The notes: a model not told the origin generated them from the sequence alone. A stretch of 64,000 nucleotides of DNA from Pantoea sp. At-9b (GCF_000175935.2 NC_014837.1:2108001-2172000), one strand, 5' to 3'. Numbered from the stretch's first letter, positions 34,309 to 42,715 are shown. Numbers and translations: made by a program.

Positions 34309-34737
34309 ATGAAAACGTCATCGGTTTTCTCATCCCCGCCCCGGATCGATCTGGGGCTGTTTTTCCTGCGTCTCACCGGCAGCCTGCTGCTGTTGCATGT
34401 GCATGGGTTGCCCAAGGTGTTTCATTTCCAGCAGGAACTGACGCGCATTGAAGATCCGTTCGGCATGGGGCCGTACATGAGCCTGATCCCGGCGATCATT
34501 GCTGAGGTGATCTGTCCGATTCTGATCATCCTCGGCTGGTGGTCGCGCCTCGCCTGTCTGCCGATTATCGGCGTGCTGTTGGTGGCGATGCTGGTGGTGC
34601 ACCCGGACTGGTCCATCGCTGACGGTCAGTTTGGCTGGTTGTTGCTGATCATCTTCACCACCCTGGCACTCACCGGGCCGGGTGGCTGGCGTATCGGCGT
34701 CAAAGCAAAGCAGGAGCTGCGCCATGGCTCAGGTTAA
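34309..34737 (+). CDS. DoxX-family membrane protein
   Basis: 142 residues from ATG 34309, four bases after the amidohydrolase stop. Four membrane segments are visible: IDLGLFFLRLTGSLLLLHVHG, LIPAIIAEVICPILIILGW, LPIIGVLLVAMLVV and LLLIIFTTLALTGPGG. The family contains quinol-linked thiosulfate oxidoreductase subunits and redox membrane proteins of unclear role. The start of the next gene overlaps its end by 14 bases. It may handle redox output or stress from the pathway; this is inferred from co-location only. Confidence 0.87.
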   Translation: MKTSSVFSSPPRIDLGLFFLRLTGSLLLLHVHGLPKVFHFQQELTRIEDPFGMGPYMSLIPAIIAEVICPILIILGWWSRLACLPIIGVLLVAMLVVHPDWSIADGQFGWLLLIIFTTLALTGPGGWRIGVKAKQELRHGSG

Positions 34738-36343
34738 TGATATGCACAGCGCGGTGGTGACAGAGTTACCCACGCCTGCCGCCTCACCGTGGCAACCGTT
34801 ACATCAGCCGGTGTTCCGCATGCTGTGGCTGGCGACGGTGGTTTCCAACATCGGTTCATGGATGAACGATGTTGGCGTCAACTGGAGCATGTTGACGTTA
34901 AGCGCCGATCCGCTGTCGGTGGCGCTGGTGCAGGCTGCCAGCAGCCTGCCGATGTTTCTGTTCGCGCTGCCTTCCGGCGTGATGGCGGACATTGTCGATC
35001 GCCGTAAATACCTGCTGTTTTCGCAACTGTGGGTGTTTATTGCTGCCGCCGGGCTAACGTTGCTGTCCTTTTTTGGTCTGGTGACGCCCTGGGTGCTGCT
35101 GGTTGCGGCCTTTCTGCTCAGTACCGGTGCCGCGATGAGCTCACCGCCCTTCCAGGCTATCGTGCCGGATCTGGTGGATAAGCACGAACTGGGACCCGCC
35201 ATCGCCCTCAACTCGCTCGGCATTAATATCAGCCGAGCCATTGGTCCGGCACTCGGTGGCCTGATCCTCTCCTTTGCTGGTCCGTGGATGGTGTTTCTGC
35301 TCAATGCCCTGTCGGTGCTGGGCGTGGCCTGGGTGTTGTATCGCTGGAAAGCGGCTCCCAGCATCCAACGTCTACCGCCAGAACACTTCTTCCCGGCAGT
35401 GCGGGTGGGGTTACGTTACGTCCATGCCGCGCCGGTTTTCCGTAACGTGCTGGTGCGCACCTGCGCCTTTTTCTTGTTTGGCAGTGCCGGATGGGCGTTG
35501 TTGCCGCTGGTCGCGCGGCGGGAACTGGGTCTCGGGCCGGGCGGCTACGGCATTATGTTGGCCTGTATCGGTGTCGGTGCCATTTGTGGCGCAGTGCTGC
35601 TGCCAGGGTTACGCAAAAAATTCAGCGCCGACCGCCTGATGGTGCTCGCCAGCATCATGTTCGGGCTGACCATGCTGGCGCTGGCGTTTATCCGCCATTT
35701 CTGGTGGCTCAATGCCTGCGAATTCTTTACCGGTTTCGCCTGGATTGCGGTGCTCTCTACCCTCAACCTCGGTGCCCAGCGTAGCGCGGCTAAATGGGTG
35801 AAAGCGCGTGCCCTGGCGGTTTACCTGACGGTGTTTTTCGGTTCGATGACCGTCGGCAGCGCCTTATGGGGACAATTGGCCGCGCATTTCTCCATCCCGC
35901 TGTCACTGACCTTTGCGGCTGTCGGCATGTTCCTCTCCTGTGTCACCGTCTGGCGCTGGCGGCTCGATCAAGACCCGGATTTAAATCTGGAGATCCTCAA
36001 TGACGCTGAAAACGGCCCGGTGCCGGATATCCACCACAACCGTGGTCCGGTGATGGTGAGCTATGAATATGTGATCCGCAGCGAAGATGCCCATGATTTC
36101 ACGGTGTGCATGCAGGACATGCGCCGGGTACGCCGCCGTGGCGGGGCTATCAATTGGTCAATTTATGAAGACGTGCTGCAACCCGGCATTTTCGTCGAAA
36201 CCTTTGTCGTCGGTTCATGGATGGAACACCTGCGCGAGAAAGAGCGCTACACCATGAACGACCGCAAAATCCAGAGCCGGGTTTACGCCTTCCATCAGGG
36301 CGAGAGTTTGCCCGAAGTGCGCTATCTGGTTGCACCGGCTTGA
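34724..36343 (+). CDS. MFS exporter of the EntS-like transmembrane secretion effector family with C-terminal ABM-like domain
   Basis: 539 residues from ATG 34724 (AGGAG at 34712-34716). Residues 20-415 carry about twelve membrane helices with the MFS motif ALPSGVMADIVDRRKYL. Residues about 440-539 form a soluble domain (VMVSYEYVIRSEDAHDFTVCMQDMRRVRRRGGAINWSIYEDV ... FVETFVVGSWMEHLR) resembling an antibiotic-biosynthesis-monooxygenase fold, a known combination in this exporter family. It probably expels a pathway intermediate or toxic substrate. It overlaps doxX and is followed by an alpha/beta hydrolase 50 bases on. Confidence 0.9.
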   Translation: MAQVNDMHSAVVTELPTPAASPWQPLHQPVFRMLWLATVVSNIGSWMNDVGVNWSMLTLSADPLSVALVQAASSLPMFLFALPSGVMADIVDRRKYLLFSQLWVFIAAAGLTLLSFFGLVTPWVLLVAAFLLSTGAAMSSPPFQAIVPDLVDKHELGPAIALNSLGINISRAIGPALGGLILSFAGPWMVFLLNALSVLGVAWVLYRWKAAPSIQRLPPEHFFPAVRVGLRYVHAAPVFRNVLVRTCAFFLFGSAGWALLPLVARRELGLGPGGYGIMLACIGVGAICGAVLLPGLRKKFSADRLMVLASIMFGLTMLALAFIRHFWWLNACEFFTGFAWIAVLSTLNLGAQRSAAKWVKARALAVYLTVFFGSMTVGSALWGQLAAHFSIPLSLTFAAVGMFLSCVTVWRWRLDQDPDLNLEILNDAENGPVPDIHHNRGPVMVSYEYVIRSEDAHDFTVCMQDMRRVRRRGGAINWSIYEDVLQPGIFVETFVVGSWMEHLREKERYTMNDRKIQSRVYAFHQGESLPEVRYLVAPA

Positions 36344-36393
36344 GGCCACAACCCAGCCATATCAACCCACAACAGCAATAAGAGGTCCATGCA

Positions 36394-37212
36394 ATGAGCA
36401 CGTTTAAAACCACAGATGGTACGCAGATTTATTTTAAAGATTGGGGCAAGGGTCATCCGGTACTGTTCAGCCACGGCTGGCCGCTGGACGGGGATATGTG
36501 GGACAGCCAGATGAATTTTCTGGCGGAACGCGGCTATCGCGTTATCGCCTTTGATCGTCGCGGCTTTGGCCGTTCCGACCAGCCGTGGCAGGGTTACGAC
36601 TACGATACCTTCGCTTCCGATATTAACGATCTGATTAACCATCTGGGTCTGGATAAAGTGACGCTGGTTGGCTTTTCGATGGGCGGTGGCGATGTGACCC
36701 GCTACATCGGCAACTATGGCAGCGCGCGCGTTGCAGGCTTGGTGTTGCTGGGTGCGGTTACCCCTATTTTTGGTCAGGCGGAAGATTATCCCGAAGGTGT
36801 CGATTTGTCGGTATTCGCCGGTATTCGCGACGGTTTACGCAAAGATCGCGCACAGTTTATTCAGGATTTTGCTGCGCCGTTTTATGGCACCAATGCCGGT
36901 CAGACGGTCTCTGAAGGCGTGCTGACCCAGACACTGAATATCGCCCTGCTGGCGTCATTGAAAGGCACCCTGGATTGCGTGACTGCGTTTTCTGAAACCG
37001 ATTTCCGTGGCGATATCGCCAAAGTGAATGTTCCGACGTTGGTGATCCACGGCAGCAACGATCAGATTGTGCCCTTTGCCACCACCGGTAAAGTGGCAGC
37101 AGAGATGATCCCGGGCGCAGAATTGAAGGTGTATGAAAATGGCCCACATGGCTTTGCCGTGACCCATCAGGATCAGTTGAATGAAGACCTGTTGGCGTTT
37201 CTGCAACGTTAA
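36394..37212 (+). CDS. Alpha/beta hydrolase, cofactor-free chloroperoxidase-like
   Basis: 272 residues. The nucleophile Ser95 is in GFSMGGG; FSHGWPLDGDMWDSQM gives the oxyanion region; the acid is in HGSNDQIVPF and the His in NGPHGFAVTH. It is a paralogue of the 23251-24087 protein: both share FKDWG, HGWPL, DRRGxGRSDQ and SETDxxxD. AGAGG precedes the ATG. It is the last gene of the amidohydrolase-DoxX-MFS unit; a perfect bidirectional hairpin follows. Confidence 0.93.
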   Translation: MSTFKTTDGTQIYFKDWGKGHPVLFSHGWPLDGDMWDSQMNFLAERGYRVIAFDRRGFGRSDQPWQGYDYDTFASDINDLINHLGLDKVTLVGFSMGGGDVTRYIGNYGSARVAGLVLLGAVTPIFGQAEDYPEGVDLSVFAGIRDGLRKDRAQFIQDFAAPFYGTNAGQTVSEGVLTQTLNIALLASLKGTLDCVTAFSETDFRGDIAKVNVPTLVIHGSNDQIVPFATTGKVAAEMIPGAELKVYENGPHGFAVTHQDQLNEDLLAFLQR

Positions 37213-37219
37213 TTAATCC

Positions 37220-37245
37220 AGCGGCGCGTTATCGCGCGCGCCGCT
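37220..37245. terminator. Bidirectional GC-rich hairpin between convergent genes
   Basis: AGCGGCGCG (37220-37228) pairs perfectly with CGCGCCGCT (37237-37245), loop TTATCGCG. It lies 7 bases after the hydrolase stop and 8 before the convergent pirin stop, so it can terminate both. The sequence resembles half of the REP unit. Confidence 0.6.
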
Positions 37246-37253
37246 CTCATGAC

Positions 37254-37979
37254 TTAACGTGAAGGATGGTTCACTTCCAGCGGGCGCAGATCAAACAACA
37301 GCACTTCTGCCGCCTCACCCGCGCTAAACGTCAGCGTCTTCTCATGACGCACCCGCGCCCCGTCTCCGGCTTTGAATGTCACCCCGTTTACCGTGACATT
37401 ACCGCGTGCCACATGAATATAGGCGTAACGATCATCGTCCAGCGTGAGGGTTTGCTGTTCGCCCTGATCAAATAACCCGGCGTAAATCCGCACATCCTGA
37501 CGAATACTCAGCGCCCCATCCTCACCTTCTGGTGACGCAATCAGCCGCAGGTTGCCACGTTTTTCATGGTCCGGCACCGAAATCTGCTGATAACCCGGCG
37601 GGGTATTTTTCTCATCCGGCACCACCCAGATTTGCAGAAAGTGCACCCCCTCTTCACTGGAATGGTTGAACTCACTGTGCGTTACGCCGCTACCGGCGCT
37701 CATCAGCTGCACATCACCCGGGACGATGACGGAGCCAGTGCCCATTGAGTCTTTATGTTCCAGCGCGCCTTCCAGCACATAGGAGAGGATCTCCATGTTG
37801 CTATGCGGGTGGGCACCGAAGCCACGGGCTTTTGCCACCCGGTCATCATTAATCACCAGCAGGTCAGAAAAGCCGACCTGTTTCGGGTCCCAGTAGTTGG
37901 CAAAGGAGAAGGTATGGTGTGAATGTAACCAGCCGTGGGCACCGACACCGCGTTGTTCTGACAGGCGTTGTTCAATCAT
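37254..37979 (-). CDS. Pirin-family bicupin protein (YhhW-like)
   Basis: 241 residues. The iron ligands of the pirin family are intact: His57, His59 (GAHPHSNMEI), His101 and Glu103 (GVTHSEFNH). GWLHSHHTFSFANYWDP matches the family N terminus. YhhW of E. coli can cleave quercetin as a dioxygenase in vitro; the true role is unclear. GAGGAG precedes the ATG. It converges on the alpha/beta hydrolase. A role in oxidising an aromatic intermediate of the adjacent pathway is possible but unproven. Confidence 0.92.
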   Translation of the reverse strand: MIEQRLSEQRGVGAHGWLHSHHTFSFANYWDPKQVGFSDLLVINDDRVAKARGFGAHPHSNMEILSYVLEGALEHKDSMGTGSVIVPGDVQLMSAGSGVTHSEFNHSSEEGVHFLQIWVVPDEKNTPPGYQQISVPDHEKRGNLRLIASPEGEDGALSIRQDVRIYAGLFDQGEQQTLTLDDDRYAYIHVARGNVTVNGVTFKAGDGARVRHEKTLTFSAGEAAEVLLFDLRPLEVNHPSR

Positions 37980-38126
37980 GATTTGCTCCTCAATGTTCTG
38001 TATTTAACTGGATAAAGGGGATGTTGCCCTTCGTTGAACACAGAGTAAGGTAAACAAATTTGCCGAACAATTACGTCAAAATGCAATCAGTGTCGCGATT
38101 TAGTGGACAATTATGCGATAAAAAAA

Positions 38127-38185
38127 GCGCGATAAATCGCGCCGCTACGAAAACCTGCCGGGGGTAGCGGCGCGATTCATCGCGC
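38127..38185. repeat. REP-like palindrome pair (copy 2)
   Basis: Two 22-bp units at 38127-38148 and 38164-38185 in the inward arrangement, with the GTAGCG/CGCTAC ends facing each other across 15 bp. The second core has loop TTCA instead of TTTA. It lies just downstream of the leftward GAPDH stop and may protect that mRNA. Confidence 0.85.
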
Positions 38186-38194
38186 GTCGGGCAA

Positions 38195-39196
38195 TTACAA
38201 ATGAGAAAACTTATGCAGCACCCGTACCAGTTGGGTGACAAAGCCGTATTCGTTGTCGTACCACGACACGGTTTTTACCAACTGGATATCGCCCGCTTCG
38301 CTGATTTCCGTCTGGGTGGCATCGAAAATCGAGCCAAACGGCAGGCCGACCACGTCGGAGGAGACGATCGGGTCGTCAGTGTAGAGGAAGGATTCATTGT
38401 TCTCACACGCCAGTTTCAGCGCGGCATTGATCTCCGCCGCAGTGACCTTTTTATCCAGCACCGACACCAGCTCCGTCACGGAACCGGTTTTGACCGGTAC
38501 GCGCTGCGCGTGCCCTTTCAGCTTGCCGGAAAGCGCCGGGATGACCAGGCCAATGGCTTTGGCCGCCCCGGTGGTATGCGGAATCACGTTCTCCGCAGCG
38601 GCGCGGGACGCGCGGAAATCTTTACCGCGCGGGCCATCGACCAGCGCCTGGGTGCCGGTATAGGCGTGCACGGTGGTCATGGTGCCGACCTTAATACCAA
38701 AGCTGTCGTTCAGCGCTTTCGCCATCGGTGCCAGGCAGTTGGTGGTACAGGATGCGACGGAGATAATGGTGTCATCGGCGGTCAGGGTGTCATCGTTAAC
38801 ATTGAAGACAATGGTTTTCATCTCACCCGCCGGAGCGGAGATCAGCACTTTTTTCGCCCCGGCATCGAGATGCGCCTGGGCTTTTTCCGCCGAGGTGTAG
38901 AAGCCGGTACATTCAATCACCACATCCACGCCGAGATCGCCCCAGGGGATGTTCTTCGCTTCTTTTTCGGCAAACACCTTGATGCTGTTACCACCGACCA
39001 CCAGGCTCTGCCCCTCCGCGCTCACCGTGGCGGGAAAAGCACCATAGTTGGAGTCGTACTTCAGCAGGTAAGCCAGCATTTCTGGTGAGGTGAGATCGTT
39101 AATGGCAACAATTTCAACGGGTTCTTTTTGTTCCAGCAGACGACGCAGAACCAGGCGACCGATACGTCCAAAGCCGTTAATACCGATTTTTTTCAT
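38195..39196 (-). CDS. Type I glyceraldehyde-3-phosphate dehydrogenase (paralogue)
   Basis: 333 residues from ATG 39196; the frame extends further but [14 protein letters not shown] is the family start. NAD-binding GFGRIGR is at 8-14 with Asp34 (NAD specificity), catalytic Cys150 in SCTTNCLAP and His177 in VHAYTGTQ. It oxidises glyceraldehyde 3-phosphate with phosphate and NAD. The sequence differs from the enterobacterial GapA I remember (for example [30 protein letters not shown]), so it is probably a second copy near GapC or Gram-positive types. It stands alone, between REP elements and an AraC gene. Confidence 0.93.
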   Translation of the reverse strand: MKKIGINGFGRIGRLVLRRLLEQKEPVEIVAINDLTSPEMLAYLLKYDSNYGAFPATVSAEGQSLVVGGNSIKVFAEKEAKNIPWGDLGVDVVIECTGFYTSAEKAQAHLDAGAKKVLISAPAGEMKTIVFNVNDDTLTADDTIISVASCTTNCLAPMAKALNDSFGIKVGTMTTVHAYTGTQALVDGPRGKDFRASRAAAENVIPHTTGAAKAIGLVIPALSGKLKGHAQRVPVKTGSVTELVSVLDKKVTAAEINAALKLACENNESFLYTDDPIVSSDVVGLPFGSIFDATQTEISEAGDIQLVKTVSWYDNEYGFVTQLVRVLHKFSHL

Positions 39197-39304
39197 GACA
39201 GAAGTCCTTGCCAAGGGTGAAGAGGAATTCAATAACAACCGGGAAAGATGACAATTAAATTAACGCAACTGCGGCCATTGCCCCACACATTCTGTGCGCA
39301 AAAA

Positions 39305-39318
39305 AACACCAGCGTGTT
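39305..39318 (-). terminator. Short intrinsic terminator after araC-type gene
   Basis: On the minus strand AACAC-GCTG-GTGTT is followed by seven Ts (39300-39306). The stem is only five pairs, but the T tract and its position 20 bases after the regulator stop are right. Confidence 0.5.
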
Positions 39319-39337
39319 GGCCGCGGGTATGACGGGG

Positions 39338-39772
39338 TTATTTCTTCATCAGATTTTTGGTGATGCGGAAAAACGCCTGCTTATCGTTGGCATGTAACAG
39401 CCTGATTTCACCCGGGGTGGCGTGCATATATTTTTTATACACCCGCGTGAAGGTTTGCTGGCTGGTGAAGCCATTCGCCACGGCAATTTCCAGTAAGGTT
39501 TTCTCACTGTGGATAATGGCGAAGGTCGCCCTGATGACGCGGCGCAGCCGCATGTATTCGCCGAGGTTGTAGCCGGTCACCTCACGGAAAATACGCTGGA
39601 AATGCCAGTGGCCATAACCACTTTTGCCGGTGATGGTGCTGACACGAATCGTTTCGTCATACAGGTGTTCTTCGATCCAGTGAATAATGTCATCCACCAC
39701 CGAATAAATCATCTTGTCATGCGTCGGATAGAAGGTCGGCAAAAACGGTTTTACCGCAGTGATAGCGTTCAT
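39338..39772 (-). CDS. MarA-sized AraC-family regulator
   Basis: 144 residues from ATG 39772; a TTG-initiated extension to 39811 is disfavoured. It consists almost only of the two-HTH AraC DNA-binding domain: YSVVDDIIHWIEEHLYDETIRVSTITGKSGYGHWHFQRIFREVTGYNLGEYMRLRRV, then LLEIAVANGFTSQQTFTRVYKKYMHATPGEIR. Size and lack of an effector domain match MarA/SoxS/RobA-type activators, controlled by their own level. A tandem 16-bp repeat (39833-39864) lies 61-92 bp upstream of its start, and the same repeat lies before the porin and amidohydrolase units, so it is the natural candidate for autoregulation and for controlling that regulon. Confidence 0.88.
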   Translation of the reverse strand: MNAITAVKPFLPTFYPTHDKMIYSVVDDIIHWIEEHLYDETIRVSTITGKSGYGHWHFQRIFREVTGYNLGEYMRLRRVIRATFAIIHSEKTLLEIAVANGFTSQQTFTRVYKKYMHATPGEIRLLHANDKQAFFRITKNLMKK

Positions 39773-39832
39773 ATCACACCCAGCTTTGCAGAGATTGAGC
39801 AACAATATCAATCATGCTGGCGGGAAAAGGTA

Positions 39833-39864
39833 GTTATACAAATGGATAGGTATACAAAGGGATA
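39833..39864 (+). promoter_or_regulatory. Tandem 16-bp direct repeat upstream of araC-type gene (array C)
   Basis: GTTATACAAATGGATA (39833-39848) abuts GGTATACAAAGGGATA (39849-39864). The orientation is opposite to the gene, 61 bp from its ATG, much as at the porin (54 bp). Best-conserved pair of the three arrays. Confidence 0.72.
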
Positions 39865-39883
39865 ATTGATTGTTGCTCAGGAT

Positions 39884-39943
39884 GCGCGATAAATCGCGCC
39901 GCTACGGCTGAGCACATTTTTGTAGCGGCGCGATTTATCGCGC
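39884..39943. repeat. REP-like palindrome pair (copy 3)
   Basis: Units at 39884-39905 and 39922-39943, inward arrangement with CGCTAC and GTAGCG facing across 16 bp. It separates the araC-type promoter from the end of the LysR gene. Confidence 0.85.
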
Positions 39944-40018
39944 GTTTTTGATATGAATTATCTATCTCTGCCACCGCCAGGCCGCAGCTAACCATAACCA
40001 AAGCCGATTACCGGGTAT

Positions 40019-40900
40019 TTACATCATTTGCTGCGCCTGGCGCAGTTCTCTGATCATTTGTTCTGCTGCCGGGGAGACCGGATAAGCCGCATGGGTGACG
40101 GCATAATGGGTCACGGTCCATGTTGGCGAATCAGGCACGCTGACCAGCGGAAAGCGCGTCTGCATCAACCGCGCATAATGGTGCGGCAGGATGCCCACCA
40201 CATCGCCCGCCGCAATCAGCATCGCGACCGCTTCGATACCCACGGCCTCCGGCCCCCGGGTCAGATGCCAACGCGCCAACGCATCTTCAACAAAGGGTTG
40301 CTGCGCGCGCCACACCAGCGGCAACTGCCGGGCGCGCAGCTCGCTGCCCGCCAGCGTATACAGGCCATGTGACTCGTCAAACAACGCGGCATAGTGCAGT
40401 GACGGGGTTTTCTGATAATCCATCACCCCTTTGATGGCAATGTCCAGCCGTCTGTCCAGCAACGCCTGAATCAATTGCGATCCCGCCATCACGCTTAACG
40501 ATAGCTGGACACCTGGCGCATGGTGGCGCAACGCGCGCAGCGCCTGTTGCAGATGCGAGCCACTGTGGCTGATCACATTGTCGGTGATACCCATCACCAG
40601 CGGCCCGGAAATCACGCCCCGACTGGCATCCATCGCCGGGAAGATACGATCCAGTGCGCCTAATGCTTCGCGGGCATACAGCAGCGCTGACTCCCCCGCC
40701 GCGGTCAGTTCAAAGCCTTTCGGGCCGCGGGTACACAGCGCCGTTCCCAGGGTTTCTTCGATCGATTTGATCTGACGACTGATGGTCGCCTTGGTCATGT
40801 TCAGGGATTTCTCAGCAGCAGAAAATCCGCCAGATTGCGCCACCACGCAGAATATTCGCAAGGCGCGCAGGTCTTTCTCATTCAGTGTCCGGGGTTTCAT
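40019..40900 (-). CDS. LysR-family regulator of the ureohydrolase/transport unit
   Basis: 293 residues; HTH at about 10-65 (QSGGFSAAEKSLNMTKATISRQIKSIEETLG) and an effector domain from 95 (ISGPLVMGITDNVISHSG). It is divergent from the ureohydrolase-ABC unit with 105 bases between the ATGs, the classical arrangement for a LysR gene and its target. No clear T-N11-A palindrome could be assigned in that gap. Ligand probably the guanidino substrate or its product (inference). Confidence 0.92.
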   Translation of the reverse strand: MKPRTLNEKDLRALRIFCVVAQSGGFSAAEKSLNMTKATISRQIKSIEETLGTALCTRGPKGFELTAAGESALLYAREALGALDRIFPAMDASRGVISGPLVMGITDNVISHSGSHLQQALRALRHHAPGVQLSLSVMAGSQLIQALLDRRLDIAIKGVMDYQKTPSLHYAALFDESHGLYTLAGSELRARQLPLVWRAQQPFVEDALARWHLTRGPEAVGIEAVAMLIAAGDVVGILPHHYARLMQTRFPLVSVPDSPTWTVTHYAVTHAAYPVSPAAEQMIRELRQAQQMM

Positions 40901-41005
40901 GGTTGCTGTTTCCGTAACCGTGATTGCAAATAAGATCAGTTTTCCTGGTCAATCCGTATCCCTACACTCGCCTCAGTTCGTTTTCGCCAATACCAGGAAA
41001 TCATT

Positions 41006-41971
41006 ATGTCTTTACCGTTAACAGTGCCACCGCAAACTAATCATAAATCACTGCTGTTTTCCGAATTAGCCCTCGATCTCGATAATTTGCAAGCACATTT
41101 TGCCGTGCTGGGGATGCCTTACGGCGCGGCTTACACCCCGCAGGACTACAATAATGACCAGGTTCGCGCGCCAACAGCCATTCGTCAGGCCTCCGATCGC
41201 GTTATCCGCAGCCCTGAACGTTACGACTTCGATATTGATGGGCCGTTATTGCAGGGTCGAGATGATGTGCGTTTTGTGGACTGTGGTGATGTCCCGGCCG
41301 ATCTTAACGACCCGCGCGGCCATTTCGTCCGTGCCGAACAGGCGGTACGTAAAATTCTCGCGGCGGGTGCCATTCCCATCGTGCTGGGCGGCGACCACGG
41401 CATCACCAATCCGATCCTGCGTGCCTTTGACGACCAGGGACCGATCACCATTGTCCATCTTGATGCACATCTCGACTGGCGTGACGAGGTCAACGGGGTG
41501 ACTGACGGTTTATCCAGCCCGATGCGCCGTGCTTCTGAGCTGCCGTTCGTTAAAGACATTATTCAAATCGGTATGCGCGCCTCCGGCAGCGCCCGCCAGG
41601 AAGAGGCGGATTATGCCCGTGAATGGGGTGCCAAAATCATCACCGCCTATGAACTGCACGATCACGGCATGGATGCGGTGCTGGCGCAGATCCCGGACGG
41701 CGGTCGCTATTACCTGACGATCGACGCCGATGGTTTTGATCCAGCGGTGATGCCCGCCGTGGCAGGCCCGGCCCCGGGCGGCGTGACCTTTGTTCAGGCG
41801 CGCAAACTGATTCACGGTTTGGTGAAAAAAGGCCGGGTGGTGGGGATGGATATCGTCGAGATCCAGCCGGCCAAAGATGTCCACCAGATTTCCTGCATGA
41901 CCGCAGGCCGTCTGGTGCTCAATTTGATTGGTGCGGCCATTCGCGCCGGTTACTGCGACAGCAATGTTTAA
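41006..41971 (+). CDS. Ureohydrolase (agmatinase/arginase family), first copy
   Basis: 321 residues. The binuclear manganese ligands are complete: His131 (GGDHG), Asp153, His155 and Asp157 (LDAHLD), Asp240 and Asp242 (TIDADGFDP). The family releases urea from guanidino compounds such as agmatine, arginine or guanidinobutyrate. The substrate loop differs from SpeB (WRDEVNGVTDGLSSPMRRASEL). AGGA precedes the ATG. It starts a five-gene rightward unit with an ABC importer and a second ureohydrolase, so the likely substrate is taken up from outside rather than made from arginine. Confidence 0.92.
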   Translation: MSLPLTVPPQTNHKSLLFSELALDLDNLQAHFAVLGMPYGAAYTPQDYNNDQVRAPTAIRQASDRVIRSPERYDFDIDGPLLQGRDDVRFVDCGDVPADLNDPRGHFVRAEQAVRKILAAGAIPIVLGGDHGITNPILRAFDDQGPITIVHLDAHLDWRDEVNGVTDGLSSPMRRASELPFVKDIIQIGMRASGSARQEEADYAREWGAKIITAYELHDHGMDAVLAQIPDGGRYYLTIDADGFDPAVMPAVAGPAPGGVTFVQARKLIHGLVKKGRVVGMDIVEIQPAKDVHQISCMTAGRLVLNLIGAAIRAGYCDSNV

Positions 41972-41986
41972 TCTTTTGGAGGACCT

Positions 41987-42715
41987 ATGACTCTTCGCTC
42001 GCTTCTGCTCACTGCGCTGCTGTTTTCATCTGTTTCTCAGGCTGCTGACCCCATCCGGGTGGCGATTGATCCCACCTTCCCGCCGATGGAATATATCCAG
42101 AACAACCAGCGTACCGGCTTTGATGTGGATTTAGCCGCCGCCTTGTCAAAACAGATGGGCCGCCCGTGGGTGTATACCGATATGGATTTTAAAGCGATGG
42201 TGCCCTCGGTATTAGCCGGACGTCAGGACATCGTGTTGTCCGCCATTTACATCACTGACGATCGCAAAAAAGTGGTGGATTTTACCGACCCTTACTTCTC
42301 TGCCGGGCTGGTGGTGATGGTGAAGAAAGGCGACACCCGCATCAAAACGCCGCAAGACCTGGCCGGTAAACGGGTTGCCGTGCAGGTCGGCACCAAATCA
42401 GTCAAGGTGCTGGCGGATCAGTTCCCCAGCGCCCAGAGCGTAGAAGTGGAAAAGAACGAAGAAATGTTCAACTCACTGGAAGCGGGCCGCGCCGATGCCG
42501 TGGTGACCGGTAAACCGGCGGCGCTGCTTTACAGTAAAACCCGAGGCACCACGCAGATCCTGCCGGAACCACTCACCCATGAAGAGTACGGCATTGCGGT
42601 CAGCAAACGTGAACCGGAACTGCGCCAGCAGCTCAATGACGCGCTGAAAGCCATCAAAGCCGACGGCACTTACGATGCGTTGCAGAAAAAATGGTTTGGC
42701 ACCGCCGCACAATAA
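41987..42715 (+). CDS. Polar amino acid ABC transporter, periplasmic binding protein
   Basis: 242 residues with a signal peptide (MTLRSLLLTALLFSSVSQA, then ADPIRVAID). The mature start IRVAIDPTFPPMEYIQNNQRTGFDVDLAAALSKQMG is typical of SBP_bac_3, and LAGKRVAVQVGTKSVKVL marks lobe 2. GGAGG precedes the ATG. It lies 15 bases after the first ureohydrolase and 12 before the permease, so the captured ligand is probably the guanidino substrate. Confidence 0.93.
   Translation: MTLRSLLLTALLFSSVSQAADPIRVAIDPTFPPMEYIQNNQRTGFDVDLAAALSKQMGRPWVYTDMDFKAMVPSVLAGRQDIVLSAIYITDDRKKVVDFTDPYFSAGLVVMVKKGDTRIKTPQDLAGKRVAVQVGTKSVKVLADQFPSAQSVEVEKNEEMFNSLEAGRADAVVTGKPAALLYSKTRGTTQILPEPLTHEEYGIAVSKREPELRQQLNDALKAIKADGTYDALQKKWFGTAAQ

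Noticed and set aside
38201..39088. A long rightward open frame (about 295 codons) opposite the GAPDH gene
   Set aside because: It is antisense to a perfect GAPDH and is His/Arg/Gly-rich, the usual composition of a frame shadowing a GC-rich gene.
39833..39864. The 16-bp repeats as mar/sox/rob boxes
   Set aside because: The unit does not contain the GCAC half-site of that box and the 16-bp direct tandem arrangement differs.
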